Shown piece by piece: positions 10,494-21,459 of a stretch of 64,000 nt of DNA. The stretch spans positions 19,776-83,775 of the forward strand of contig JBBHKE010000674.1 of the NCBI GenBank assembly GCA_037447655.1, in the 5' to 3' direction. How positions within the stretch are numbered: position 1 is the first letter of the stretch; every line of letters begins with the position of its first letter. A program made the translations under genes and the position numbers. The notes below the pieces were generated by a model. That model saw only the letters and a program-made list of their open reading frames with translations, was not told the origin of the DNA and searched no databases. This DNA comes from Zygnema cylindricum. Lineage: Eukaryota; Streptophyta; Zygnematophyceae; Zygnematales; Zygnemataceae.

Positions 10494-11352
10494 TGTCTGA
10501 ATCGCCAAATCCTCAAAATAAACCAAGTTTTGGTCGTCCCCTCTCAAATACATCATGTGTGGCAGCTTTCGTCAACAAATCTGCCGCCTCCTCTTTTGTC
10601 GCGTATCACTTCAATCCCCAAAAAAAATATTGTACCTCTCCAAGATCCGTAACTTTGAAGTGTAATCCAAGGTAGCGTCTCAACTCATCAATGCCCTCCA
10701 ATTTGTCGCATGCCATCAAGAAATCATCCACATAAACAGAAAAGATGATTTGGTCAATTCCTTCACCTTTCACGTAAACTCCAGAATCGGACGTAGTGCG
10801 TACAAATCCAAACTTCAATAGTACTTGATGAAGTCTCAAATACCAAGTGCATGACGCTTGTTTTAAACCATATAAAGACTTTCTCAAACGCCATACATTT
10901 CCTTCCTGCAAAGGAGAGACACCTTCCAGTACCTTCATATATATCTCTTCCTCCAACTCACCATTTAAAAACGCGGTTTCAACGTCCATTTGATGGACGT
11001 GCTTCTTCCCCATCGCTGTAATTGCAATAGTAATCCGAATTGAGTCGAACTTCACCACGGGAGCATAAGTCTCCTTAAAATCGATTCCCTCACGTTGTTG
11101 GAATCCCTTACAAACAAGTCTCGCCTTGTACTTAATTATCTCACCCGAAGCTCTAGTTTTGGTCTTAAAGACCCACTTTGCATCAATAGCCTTTTTCCCC
11201 TCCGGAAATTTCACTTCCTCAAAAGATCGATTATCAACCACCGACTTAAATTCTTTCTCCCACACCGGTTTCCACTTACTCTCACAATCAACCGACCTCC
11301 TAGCCTCGACATAAGATTGTGGGTCGCCAGTCATATTTTCCGTAAGTGATTG
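10494..11352 (-). pseudogene. copia B RT fragment fused to RNase H tail
   Basis: Starts directly after the TAG at 11353-11355 and carries the RT fingers and palm, including VYVDDFLM near 10725. At GEVQY (about 10620) the frame breaks (an extra T in a T-run) and then jumps near 10597 to the last 30 or so codons of the polyprotein (EEAADLLTKAATHDV ... GRPKLGL, stop near 10515). Roughly 230 codons of RT thumb and RNase H are missing. No active enzyme is possible. Confidence 0.9.
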
Positions 11353-11355
11353 CTA
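11347..11355 (-). promoter_or_regulatory. candidate stop-codon readthrough site (TAG CAATCA), element B
   Basis: CTT TTG TAG CAA TCA CTT at the integrase/RT boundary, the same codon position as in A, C and D. Confidence 0.72.
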
Positions 11356-13778
11356 CAAAAGAAACTCCATCTCCTTAGCATCGGAAAGAAAATAATGCGA
11401 ATTTGATGCATTTTCCCCTTTTCGATGGTAAGTGAGTTTCTCCGGTTTCTTCCCCTTTGTAATCCAAGAGCTCCTCCTAATAACTTGCTCCTCCTCCTTT
11501 TCCTCTTTCACTTCCTCGGATTCAATTTCAATTTCTTTCTCACTCGATTTAGAACTCGATTTAGAGCTTTGAGATTTCCGAATGTTCGAAGGCACCCGGG
11601 AATCCAAAGATGCATTACTCTTTCTTTCAAATTCTATTTCAACCCATTTCCCCAATTTCTTTTTTTTTAGTTTTCACATTCGGTTCCTCATCGGATTCCG
11701 AATCTCCAATGAATGCAAAGTTCTCAATTTCACTCTCCTCATAAAAATCCAAATTTTCTTTAAACTTCCCAACGGAATTCATGGCGGATTTGAGATCCTC
11801 ATGAAAATCCACATTCCGAGATTCCTCCATGGTGTGACGAGCCGGATCATATACTCGGTATAAAATCCCCTTCGCACTATATCCAATAAAAATTCTCGGC
11901 CAACTCCTTGACTCCACATAGACCGTAGCATGACTTCCCCAAATTCTCAAATGATAAACCGTGGGCTTTCTACCACACCACAATTCCTCCGGTGTTTTAC
12001 TTCCGGAAACCGAAGTGAGTCTTTGGTTACAAATGTAATTAGCCGTAAGAATTGCATCCCCCCACAAAAAACATCTCTCGCCGGAGCTATGAACCATCGC
12101 ACGGACCATTTACTGTAAGGTACGATTCTTCCTCTCGGCCACTCCACTTGACTCCAGAGAATAAGGTGTCGTAAATTGATGCCTTATCCCCCACTCCTTA
12201 CAATACCCCTCAAAAACAACAAACTCCCCTCCATTGTCCGACCGAATGGACTTAAGTTTCTTATCAATTTGCCTCTCGGCCATTACATGCCATTCTTTAA
12301 ATTTTTCAAAGGCATCCGATTTCTTTTTCAATAAATACACCCATGACTTCCGAGAAAAGCCATCAACAATCACCAAAGTATATTTAATACCTCCAACTGT
12401 CTCGGGTTTAATATGTCCACAAAGATCAATGTGGACAACCTCCAAAGGACTTTGCTCGATGCTTGATGTCTTTATTCGGATGGGATTTCCGAATTTGACT
12501 TCCTTTGCTACATCATCCGCATCCATTCACCTTCTCACCAGATGCGAGGTCCAAACCCCTCATCGAAGAATGACGAATCATCTTCTTCAAACTTACCTCG
12601 AATGTGTGACACATCCGATGATGCCATAAGGTAAGATCACCTTTTAACTCCCAAATTTGATGTGAAATTCCCTTGGTGGGAACTTTAGATTTCGGCCTCC
12701 TCCATAAGAGCCGACTATGATTCGCATCCGTTACAACTCTTTCTCCAATTACATTCCCCTTCTCATTCCAAATCTCGATCGATCGATCACCTCTCGCAAG
12801 TAAGCTTCCACCACTCTTTTGGATTTGTGGAACGCTTAACAAATTAACCGAACCGTCCAGAATGTAAAGAGTATTTTCAAGACGATACTCCGTCGATTTC
12901 TCCTTCCCATCAATATCCCATGAAAGGAGATCAAGCCGAACTGTGCCAACCGTAGCAACCGAAATGACATGGCCGCTTGCTACCGTAATAAAATTTGGAA
13001 CCGTAAGTTCCCTCATGTCATCAAACAAAGTAGCATCCGTGCAAACATGGTGGGATGCCCCCGTATCAATAATCCACTCTTTCTCCAAGTTTCCTTCACT
13101 ACTTACCGAATCAAGGGCAAGGTTAAGAACCGGATAATCATCACCTGTTTCATTACCATAGTCAAAGTAATTTGCATTACCGTAACCACGACCACCACCG
13201 CGACCTCCTCCTCGGCCGCCACCTCGGCCGCCTCTATCACCTCCTCTACCTCCTCTTCCACCTCCGAAATCTCCACTCTTTGCATAACATTGAGGACTCG
13301 TATGCCCCCACTTACCACAAAAATGACATTGCTTATCCTTATCCGGACAAGAGGAACACAAATGTCCAAGCCGGTTACACCAGTAGCATGTCACATTGGA
13401 AAGATCCGAACGGACTTTCGGTGGACGACCTTGCTCCCTCTTGTTGCCTCGGCCGCCACCACCACCTCTCGGGCCACCTCCTCTACCACCTCCTCTACCA
13501 CCGGCATAGTTAAGATCCGGGGTTTCGCGAGTAGTAGAGTTGAGAACTCCTCCACTTGAAGAAGCCGATGGAGTTCCCTCCGACATTTTAATAAAATTGA
13601 CGGTGAATCCGAAAGTGTTATCCGCCTTCGCTCGTAAAATAGCTGTAAGATGCGAAAACTTATCCGGTAAAGCCTTAAGAAAAACGCTTAATTTATCCGC
13701 ATCCAAAATAACTCGACCATTGTTGAGTAATTGCTCGAGTATAATATTGAAGCGCTTCGCGGCATCATCCATGTTCAA
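11353..13778 (-). pseudogene. copia B Gag-protease-integrase, N-terminally deleted, frameshifted
   Basis: Gag starts in the middle (DDAAKRFNIILEQLL) because its first 220 or so codons are deleted. RGG stretches, two CCHC knuckles (CYWCNRLGHLCSSC, CHFCGKWGHTSPQC), protease DTGASHH and the integrase HHCC are present down to 12513. A frameshift near 12515-12525 interrupts HHCC; the next segment (12110-12526) has HIDLCGHIKPETVGG and SDNGGEF; another break near 12115 precedes the segment 11639-12109. The last part (11353-11655) ends FLL before the TAG. Residues between YVES and RSWP are missing relative to A. Confidence 0.9.
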
Positions 13779-13781
13779 TCG

Positions 13782-14221
13782 ATTAATCCTCTATGTTATA
13801 ATCATGTAAGATCCAATTGATTGATTACTCTGCACATGTTCACTGCTGCCTATATATACTCACTACTCTACACTAAGAGACAACAAGATAAGACAAGCAG
13901 AACTTAGCGTAGCAACGAAGTATGTCCCTAGCTGACTGTGCACTCTTCAATGAAAGTTCCACGAAGGAAGGCGCAGGCGCTCTCTTCCTTCGAAACGTCT
14001 AGCTCCAAATATTGACTTACACGTGTCGTTTCACGAACACACCTGCGCACGAAACAAACAAGTGACGCAAAACAAAATAGAACATTTTGTTCGCGTATAC
14101 CAAAAGTATCGTTGCGAAGCGACGTAGTACTTTTTGTATGATGGCGCGATGCTTCGCGTCAAACAAATAAAAGTTGGTATGACGCTTCGCGAAAATATTG
14201 CGAAACGACAATATCCCAACA
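13782..14221 (-). repeat. truncated 5' LTR of element B (440 bp)
   Basis: Has the TGTTGGGATATTG end at 14221 and matches the other family LTRs back to ATTAATCCTCTATG. The remaining LTR, primer-binding site and gag start are lost, so gag codons abut LTR sequence. Confidence 0.88.
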
Positions 14222-14345
14222 GATTGCCCATGATGTTTTTAAGTTTTTTAGTTCGCATACAATTCGATACCCTTACACGATTCCGTGCGAAGCCAAACTT
14301 TAAAAAATATTGTACAATCGGATGCCTCTCACGTGCACTAATTTA

Positions 14346-15286
14346 GGGTACGTCCCCATGTACTAAAGTATCTACTTTCATTGTCTTTTTGCCCTAAAAT
14401 TTAGGGAACTTTGGCAAAAACTTTAGTCGTACGAGAAAATTATTTTTACCAAAGTAGAGTGAATGTCAATTCACACTTCGGATGTGCGGCGTGTTTGTCG
14501 TCACGTGAACGCATTTTGGCGTTTTCCCCTTTTCGACCACCGGGCAAGAGAATCCAGCCCAAAAAAAAACTTCATCAAAATCACCTCGAGGGGGGGATTT
14601 TAGTTCAAGTACTGCTCAAACAGCGAATAAAAAACGAGCCATGCACGCTCCACAAGCGTGGGAAAAGGATGAGGGAGAGTCCTCACTATTTTTCTCCGTG
14701 CCCGTCATGCGGATGTACGGAGAAAAAATTGTAGGGGTCTCGGACCTCCACTTTCATTCATGGGGTCCTTTGCAAAATTTTGCGCCATCATCACCTCTCC
14801 CCTCTCCCTTTCATAATGTCGCTTTTATCTCACAGTTTTTAGAATGAGACACAACAATATTGGTATAAAATGAAAGATCTTTTAAAAATGTATTATTTTT
14901 CAATATTTAGGTTTTTTTTTAATTGTAAGTCGAGTGAGAAAAGTACAAAAAACGAAATCACGAAACCATGGCGGAAAGTTATTTAACCACTGACGTCGAC
15001 GTTGTCAAAAGTGAGCATGACGCCACAATGTCACCAAACCCTAAACATCTACAATTTCACAAAAATCTAGGTTTCTACCGCTGTCGCTGTTTTTGTTGGC
15101 TTCACTACTCGTCCGGAATTTCAAAGTCGTCTTCCACCATCACAAGTTCTACTTACGTCTACAACGTCACATTTCAAAGTTCTGATTTCATTTTTGCACA
15201 TAAGGACGCTCTCCAAAGTAGTACGGAGAATCTTTACTACAATCCAAAATGCTTTATCAAAGTATCGATTGCATGGGGACGTACAC
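14346..15286 (+). mobile_element. Harbinger-like non-autonomous element, copy 1
   Basis: Left end GGGTACGTCCCCATGTAC and right end GCATGGGGACGTACAC are inverted repeats. TTA lies on both sides (14343-14345 and 15287-15289), the 3-bp duplication typical of PIF/Harbinger. The 941-bp interior aligns along its whole length with 46881-47820. No transposase is encoded. Confidence 0.85.
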
Positions 15287-15289
15287 TTA

Positions 15290-16215
15290 GTATTTTTTAT
15301 TTAACAAAAAGTTTGTGTTTACAATGTCAACTTTTCATGAGAAATAAATAACGCGCTAATATATGTTTCGCACTAAAACTTTTCTTGTACACATGCACGC
15401 ACTACGAAGTCCGTGCACATAAATCGTTGTAAAGTCTAGATTTTAATTGGATTTGCGCCCGACCACTAAGTTAGACCGAATGTTCCTCAAGTGGACCAAA
15501 AATCCCAAATTCTCTAAGTTTTAAAACCCTAAATTTATAGATTTTGGAAATTTAAAACTTTTCCCAGATTCCTAATCACATTATGCTCGACTTGGTGCTT
15601 CCTGCCTACAGATTGCTAAAAAATTGTTCACATATCTGTTCTTTTGAATTTGAGAAAGTTAGATAATGTGATGCACTTCCTCGCTAAATTTTCGTTTTTG
15701 TACTTTAAGCACAATGAAGTATCATTTCTCTGTGTGTTAAGCGTTTCACTGTCCGGACTAAATTTCCGTAGTTTAGTTCTAAACGTACGTCATACATGGC
15801 ATTCCATACAGTATATAATGTATGTGTTGTAGAATACTATATTGTAAAAATATCGTGATGATGTTTGTTGGTCCTGGAGCAATATAATTGGCCCCCTAAC
15901 CGCTCGATGTTCTTATCGAATTTATCGCGATAAGAAATCTCCCAATACACAACACTATAAATAAAAACCGAAGCTGCAAAACATCTTCACAATTCTAAGA
16001 ATAAGTTTTAGTGAATGATTCCCGCTAGTGGTGTTTGGGAAATAATCATTTTGGATGATGAGCAGAACATTATTGATATTCTTTCCAGACTAAAAGCAAG
16101 AGTTTTTTTTTAAGAACAAGGTCTTAATGCGAATTGAAATTTTTTGTTCTTCTGCTATGAGACCAAAAGGGAATAGTACACCGTGTATCGCTATTAGTGT
16201 TAATACTTATTTCTA
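15290..16215. other. no recognisable feature
   Basis: AT-rich intergenic DNA without a sustained frame, terminal repeats or RNA motif that I can see. Confidence 0.5.
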
Positions 16216-16217
16216 TA

Positions 16218-16485
16218 GTTCAAAAGTAGGTGAAAGTAGGCCTATACAATATGCCCATTGTATGCAAAACATACAATATAACCTTAAGACCCATATTGTT
16301 TTCGGACCTATTCGGACCAATTAATACATTCGGAACACAAATTTGCATTTACACCGTCAGATTCGGACGATCGGACGGTCGCTGATCAAAGTAGCGATCT
16401 AAGAAGATCACATGAAAAGCATATAACACAACTTACGATAAAGGCGCCGACCAAAGGCCTACCATTAATACGCCTACTTTTAAAC
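16218..16485 (+). mobile_element. MITE with TTCAAAAGTAGG termini, copy 3
   Basis: GTTCAAAAGTAGGTG ... CGCCTACTTTTAAAC, flanked by TA. The interior matches copy 2 (AATATGCCNATTGTA, AGAAGATCACATGAAAA). Confidence 0.8.
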
Positions 16486-16497
16486 TATGTTTTTTTT

Positions 16498-16645
16498 GCC
16501 ACTTAAAACATATTTTTCTCCGTACACATTTGTCCTATTATCAATTTGAGAGCGCCAACCGGAAGCTAAGAATCTTACCTTTCAATCGCAACCGTCAAAT
16601 CCACAATCCAAAAAGTGTGTACGGAGAAAATATGTTTTAAGTGGC
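16498..16645. mobile_element. small MITE with 30-bp inverted ends
   Basis: GCCACTTAAAACATATTT...CTCCGTACACA at the left is repeated inverted at the right with one indel. The total length is 148 bp. Only 12 bp separate it from the preceding MITE. Confidence 0.75.
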
Positions 16646-16649
16646 GAAA

Positions 16650-17582
16650 AATTTATTAACAGTAATAGCGATTCACGGTGTAGTGGAAAGAGGTAAGCAC
16701 CAAGTAGAAAAAACTGGGGGGACATTGCTCAGAATAAGAAAATTTGTAAGTAAGGGTAAGGTTTCATCAGGCGAAAAGTGGGGATGTTTACACAAATCCG
16801 CGACTCTCCGTACCAAATCGTACTGGCTATTTTGTTTTTATACGAAAAACAACATAACATAGAATCTTCCCAATACTCTTCGAAGGTCTTAGAGGTAATA
16901 CTAGCCGTCGGATGTTGATCTGCGAAGAGATCACTTCATTTTTCTTTGTAACTGTCAACCCACCTCGAGGAGGTAGGTTGGCAGATACAAAAAAAAAAAT
17001 CATGACACGCTGGACAATTAAGCTACGTGTCATGATGGAAAACCAACGAAAATTCTTAAGATTTGCACATGACACGCGCTTTCCAAAATACAATTGGAAA
17101 TAAAAACGAAATTTCGCAACATTCCTTCGTCACGCTATTTTCGATAACTTTTGTTCGTCACACTATTTATCTCAAAGGACTTTCGTTATGTTCGAAAACA
17201 TAAACCCTAAAAAATGAGTTGGCGTACTGACGGGCGTCTGTAAAAAGTATAAAAGTTTTGTCGCATGATTACTTCGTACGCAGGTACATGGTACGAAAGT
17301 GAAGATTTGAAGTTAAGCTTGTCGGTGCTAAAAATCTGAAAGATATTCAATTTCGGATCGTACCTTGCGCCAATCAATTTAGAACACGTGGCTTACAAAC
17401 TATTCGTGATGGAACATCGACTCAGGGTGAACCTCCATCAGGCGAAAAGAGAGGTTCATTACTGGAAAAATTGCATTATAGTACAGGTCCAGCTCATTTC
17501 GTACATGGCTTTACTGTTTTTTTTTCTATATTTTATGCATAGTCCTCTATAATGGCATCTGCCGAAAACCCCCCCACATTCC
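16650..17582. other. no gene; short hairpins only
   Basis: Small palindromes (for example CCACCTCGAGGAGGTAGG near 16970 and CATGACACG ... CGTGTCATG near 17000-17035) suggest decayed MITEs. No coding signal. Confidence 0.4.
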
Positions 17583-18605
17583 AATGGCATTATGTCGCAA
17601 ATCTCTGAATTAAAAGGCGATTTAACCTTGTGGCACCATCGGATGTGTCCCACATCTAAGACGAGTTTACGACGGATGATTAAAAAAAAGAGCTCAAGGG
17701 GATCAGATTTGGCGTTGGGGAAGAAAATTAACTGGTGTGAGGGATGTAGTAAATGGAGACAAATTTAAAAGCCGCATCTGGCTAAAAATCCTATGCATCG
17801 ATCTTAGCACCCGCTTAATCTAGTGCATATTGATTTATGTGGGGACGTAAAATCGGAGACGATTGGAGGAAACAAATGTATTAGAGTGGTGGACGACTTC
17901 TCTCGCTTCACATGGGAAATATTACTTAAACACAAATCCGAAGCATTTTTCCGCTTTCAAGAGTCGCATGTGATGGCTGAGAGGCAATGTGAGAGAAAAC
18001 AAAAGTCTATTAGATTGGATAATGGAGGGGAATTTCTTGCTTTAGATCCTTATTGTAAAGAGTGGGGAATTTCTCACCAATATACTACATCTTACGCACT
18101 GGTATCAAATGGCGTAGCCGAAAAAAAGAACCGCATTCTTCAAGAGACGGTACAAGCCATGGTACATGGATCTAGAAAGAGCATTAATTTATGGGGCAAT
18201 GCGAATTTGACGGCGAAATATATTTGCAACCAGAGGATTACATCGGTTTCGGGAGATAAAACTCCGTACGAATTGTGGTATGGCTGAAAACCTACTCTTC
18301 ACCACATTCGGATTTAGGGATGCCGTGCGTCGCTTTATATTCAAGCACAAAAGAGAAAAGGTAAATTTGCATCGAGGAGTTGGAGTGGTTACTTTGTGGG
18401 ATAAAGCACTAAAAGGAATCTTTATCGAGTTTATGGTATGATTCGAAATACCATTGAAGAATCCAAGAATGTGGAATTTCACGAGGATTTATTATCCACA
18501 ATCTCTCGATCGACTAAGCGACTTTCTTATTTTGATTTTCATGAAGAATTTGAAATTGGTGATCTTAATCACATTGAGGGTTTGGATTCACTGGAGATTA
18601 GTTGA
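17583..18605 (+). pseudogene. copia integrase fragment related to element C
   Basis: The plus strand matches element C from just before the integrase HHCC finger (ISELKGDLTLWHHRMC) through the DDE core (HIDLCGDVKSETIGGNK; SIRLDNGGEF, where the S-D-N-G-G aspartate is retained; SNGVAEKKN) to the region after GYS (HIEGLDS). Stops, frame changes and substitutions (for example W-C-E-G-C for N-G-C-E-G-C) show it is dead. There is no LTR, PBS or RT at either side, and it ends well before the integrase/RT boundary, so it says nothing about the readthrough site. It is in the opposite orientation to C. Confidence 0.88.
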
Positions 18606-20143
18606 GATTCTCCAAACTTTTGGGGGACAACGTTGCCAGTTCGACTGTGTTTTCGAAGCAAACGCTCCTTCTGTCCAGGCGACTCTCCTCAACTGTTCTT
18701 GTCTTTAGGAGGAGACTAGCTAGAAGCTGGACATGTAAAATTTTAGCGCGTGGAATGGCTACGTGCGATCCATAATAAAACCCTACAAGTGGCATACGCC
18801 ACGCGCCTTCGAACATATGCCACGCGCCTTCGGACAGGCGGGAATCAAATCCCAAAGAAAACCACGAGAAAATCTTTGTCGAAGAATGTGCAGTGACGCC
18901 TCCTCCACCATCCGTTGACATCCGGAATTTCCGGCGCCACGACGAAACACGAACGACAAAACAACGATAAAAAAGGACAACACACGAACTTACAAATTGT
19001 ACATTCACGTAACTTAATTTTGCGGCTGGCTGTACGGAGTTGAAATCATATATTGTGCTTTTGGAATATTTGACATGCTCGCCGTCAGAACATGAACCTG
19101 CGTGCATCCAATCGAAAGAAAACACTAACGCGATAGATTCCGTTGTTGACACGAATTGATGGAGAAGTGAACGAAATATTACTGCCAGTAAACGTATTCG
19201 TACGATTACTGTCGGCGCTTGATGGGGGTTCACCTTTCAATCGACCCGGTCTGTAGTTGTAGAGTTGGCCGTACAATGACAGAAACGTCTGATGGAACTC
19301 GACCCTAAGACGCCCTAGTGAACAACAAAGGAGAATGACGCAAAAGGAATCTATGCGAAATAAATATGCGCATTGCATTCTCGCTTTTGGTCAATGTATT
19401 GGTATATAACTTTTTGAGCCTCTCTGGCGCTCGCTTTTTGAGCAACCGCTTTTAGTTTCATTGCAGCTAGTTGCCTCTTAAAAACAGGATTTTGTATTTG
19501 ACTGTTTGACAATGTCTCAAGAAATAATTGGTTTTCAGGAATGATTCGAAAAAACAACCAAAAGGAATTATTTTCTTGTCTATGGAGAGACAAAGATCAG
19601 CGAAGTATACCACCTTATGGTGATTCTACTGTTGTGATTTTCTTCGCCAAGGAACCATGGTGATAAACTGACAAGCTTGACATAAGAGGCTAAAACAGGA
19701 ACAGGAAACAATTCAATGATTTTTTTTGCTGTAAGCATATAACATGTATAATTTTTGGAATAATTGCATGCTAGAAAAATAAATTTGAGGCTCATACAGT
19801 TTATTAGTCTAAACAATTTAACAACATGAAGATCTTAACGAGTTCGTGTTTCACTCACAGAAAGATGCACCAGCTAATAATTAAGACAAAGACGTTACTT
19901 AGAAAACTAAGCCGCACTTTCCATAATACAACATATCAACCTTCCCTTCCCTCCCCTCTTATCAAAAAACTCATCCTTCAAACACCTACCGCGAGATTTC
20001 CAGCCTACTGCTGAAATGGTTCCTATGTGATTTTTAACGTGTCTATCTATTTACAGAACGAGGAAACAATCCAAAATTCAAAACCTCAGTCTTGCTACTG
20101 CTAAAACCTAGATGCAAACATTACTCCTACAAGACCCGGATTT
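18606..20143. other. intergenic; one possible exon on the minus strand
   Basis: A duplicated motif GCCACGCGCCTTCG occurs twice near 18797-18833. On the minus strand 19351-19593 is open and reads NPVFKRQLAAMKLKAVAQ...ASAREAQKVIYQY. A good acceptor (TCTCTCCATAG) lies near 19582, so it could be an exon of an unidentified gene, but no partner exon was found. A TTTATT (AATAAA on the minus strand) near 19799 could be the polyadenylation signal of the upstream glutamine-rich gene. Confidence 0.3.
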
Positions 20144-20170
20144 CTTATTTTTATTGAACCACGGAGCATA

Positions 20171-21421
20171 TCACAGATGTAACGACGTGTCTAATGCACT
20201 TGTCACTATGTCATCATCTCCATCGCCTTCTTCAACCGACTCTTGTGAAACATTGAAGTCCTTCGTTTTCGGTTCGTCCTCGGTCTTGGCGCATTTTGTT
20301 TCACACTTTGGAGGTTTGCTTTCAAAAGAAAAGAATGGAAATGCACATGCTGGTGGCATTTCATTCGTCGACTGCGAGGTTTGTGACTGCAGATTGGTTC
20401 CTGGAGGAAGTATTACACCACTGGACCACGGCATTGACTGCTATGGATCAATATACCGAGCTTGCAAAACTGCTGATTTTCCAGCCCACTCCAAACCCGT
20501 CTGACCTGGAACACATACTTGAATAGGAACCTGGACAAGCTCCTGGGTATTGTTCAACTGCCTCTGCTGTGAGGTTCCCTGAGAACTGAAGTTTCCTTGC
20601 TTCCCCTTCAAAATGACATCTCGAGTTCCTTGGTTTCCTGGAGCTCCCTTGTATCTTGACGAACCAGCTTGCTCATAGGGCACCACAGGAGTAGGAACAT
20701 CTCCAAACCCCGGTTGACTGCTAAAAACAGCTGGTTGACCGAGCCTTACGCTATTCCTTCTCTGCAGATTTCCTGAGTAAGAAGATTGTGTTCCTATAAA
20801 CTGTGGCCATGTTCCAATCGCTTGTTGTCTATCATTGTTCACAACTTCTGGACATTGCTGAATCCCAGAGCCTTCCTTTCCTATTTGAGGCTCTGCTCTT
20901 GATATTCCTTCATTCCTTCCTCCCATTGAAGTTCCTGTATGGATTCCTCCTCCATCTCCACGTGGTTGTTGTTGTTGTTGTAATTGCTGTTGCTGTTGTT
21001 GGAGTTCAAGCTTAATCTGCTGTTGTAAAAGCCAAAGGTGATGTTGTTGCTGTAAAATTTGCTGAAAATTTTGTTGAACCGGAGATCCCTGGTTCAGTGG
21101 TAAGATTTGAGAATTACTGACAGCTCCACAAGGTCCTGTAGGAAGACCAGAGCTTGCGGCAAGGAGAGGGTAAGCTTGTGGTTGATTGACATGAGGCATC
21201 AAAGATGGAAAAATATGCGGACAATTATTGAGAGCAAGGGCTTGCTGTGGTAAGACGGGGGGACTCTGTACTGAGGGTACAGAGTTTTGAGTTTGAGATT
21301 CAGCTTGAGGCATTTGTCTTGCTCTGTCTAAAAGCTGCAATTGTTGCTGGAGAAACAACTGTTGTTGGAGATTCAAGGCTTGAAATAATGGCCCACTGGT
21401 CCCATGCAAAGTCAACTGTTG

Positions 21422-21459
<38 letters not shown>

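Larger units (their letters stand above)
9820..14221 (-). mobile_element. Ty1/copia LTR retrotransposon B, internally deleted
   Basis: Bounded by a full 3' LTR (9820-10480) and a truncated 5' LTR (13782-14221). Flanking 5-mers AATTG (9815-9819) and GATTG (14222-14226) match at four of five bases and look like the target-site duplication. Three deletions relative to A and C are visible: most of RT and RNase H (junction near 10597), about nine codons of integrase near 11910, and the gag N-terminus plus primer-binding site plus half the LTR (junction near 13774-13781). It cannot be autonomous. Confidence 0.93.
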
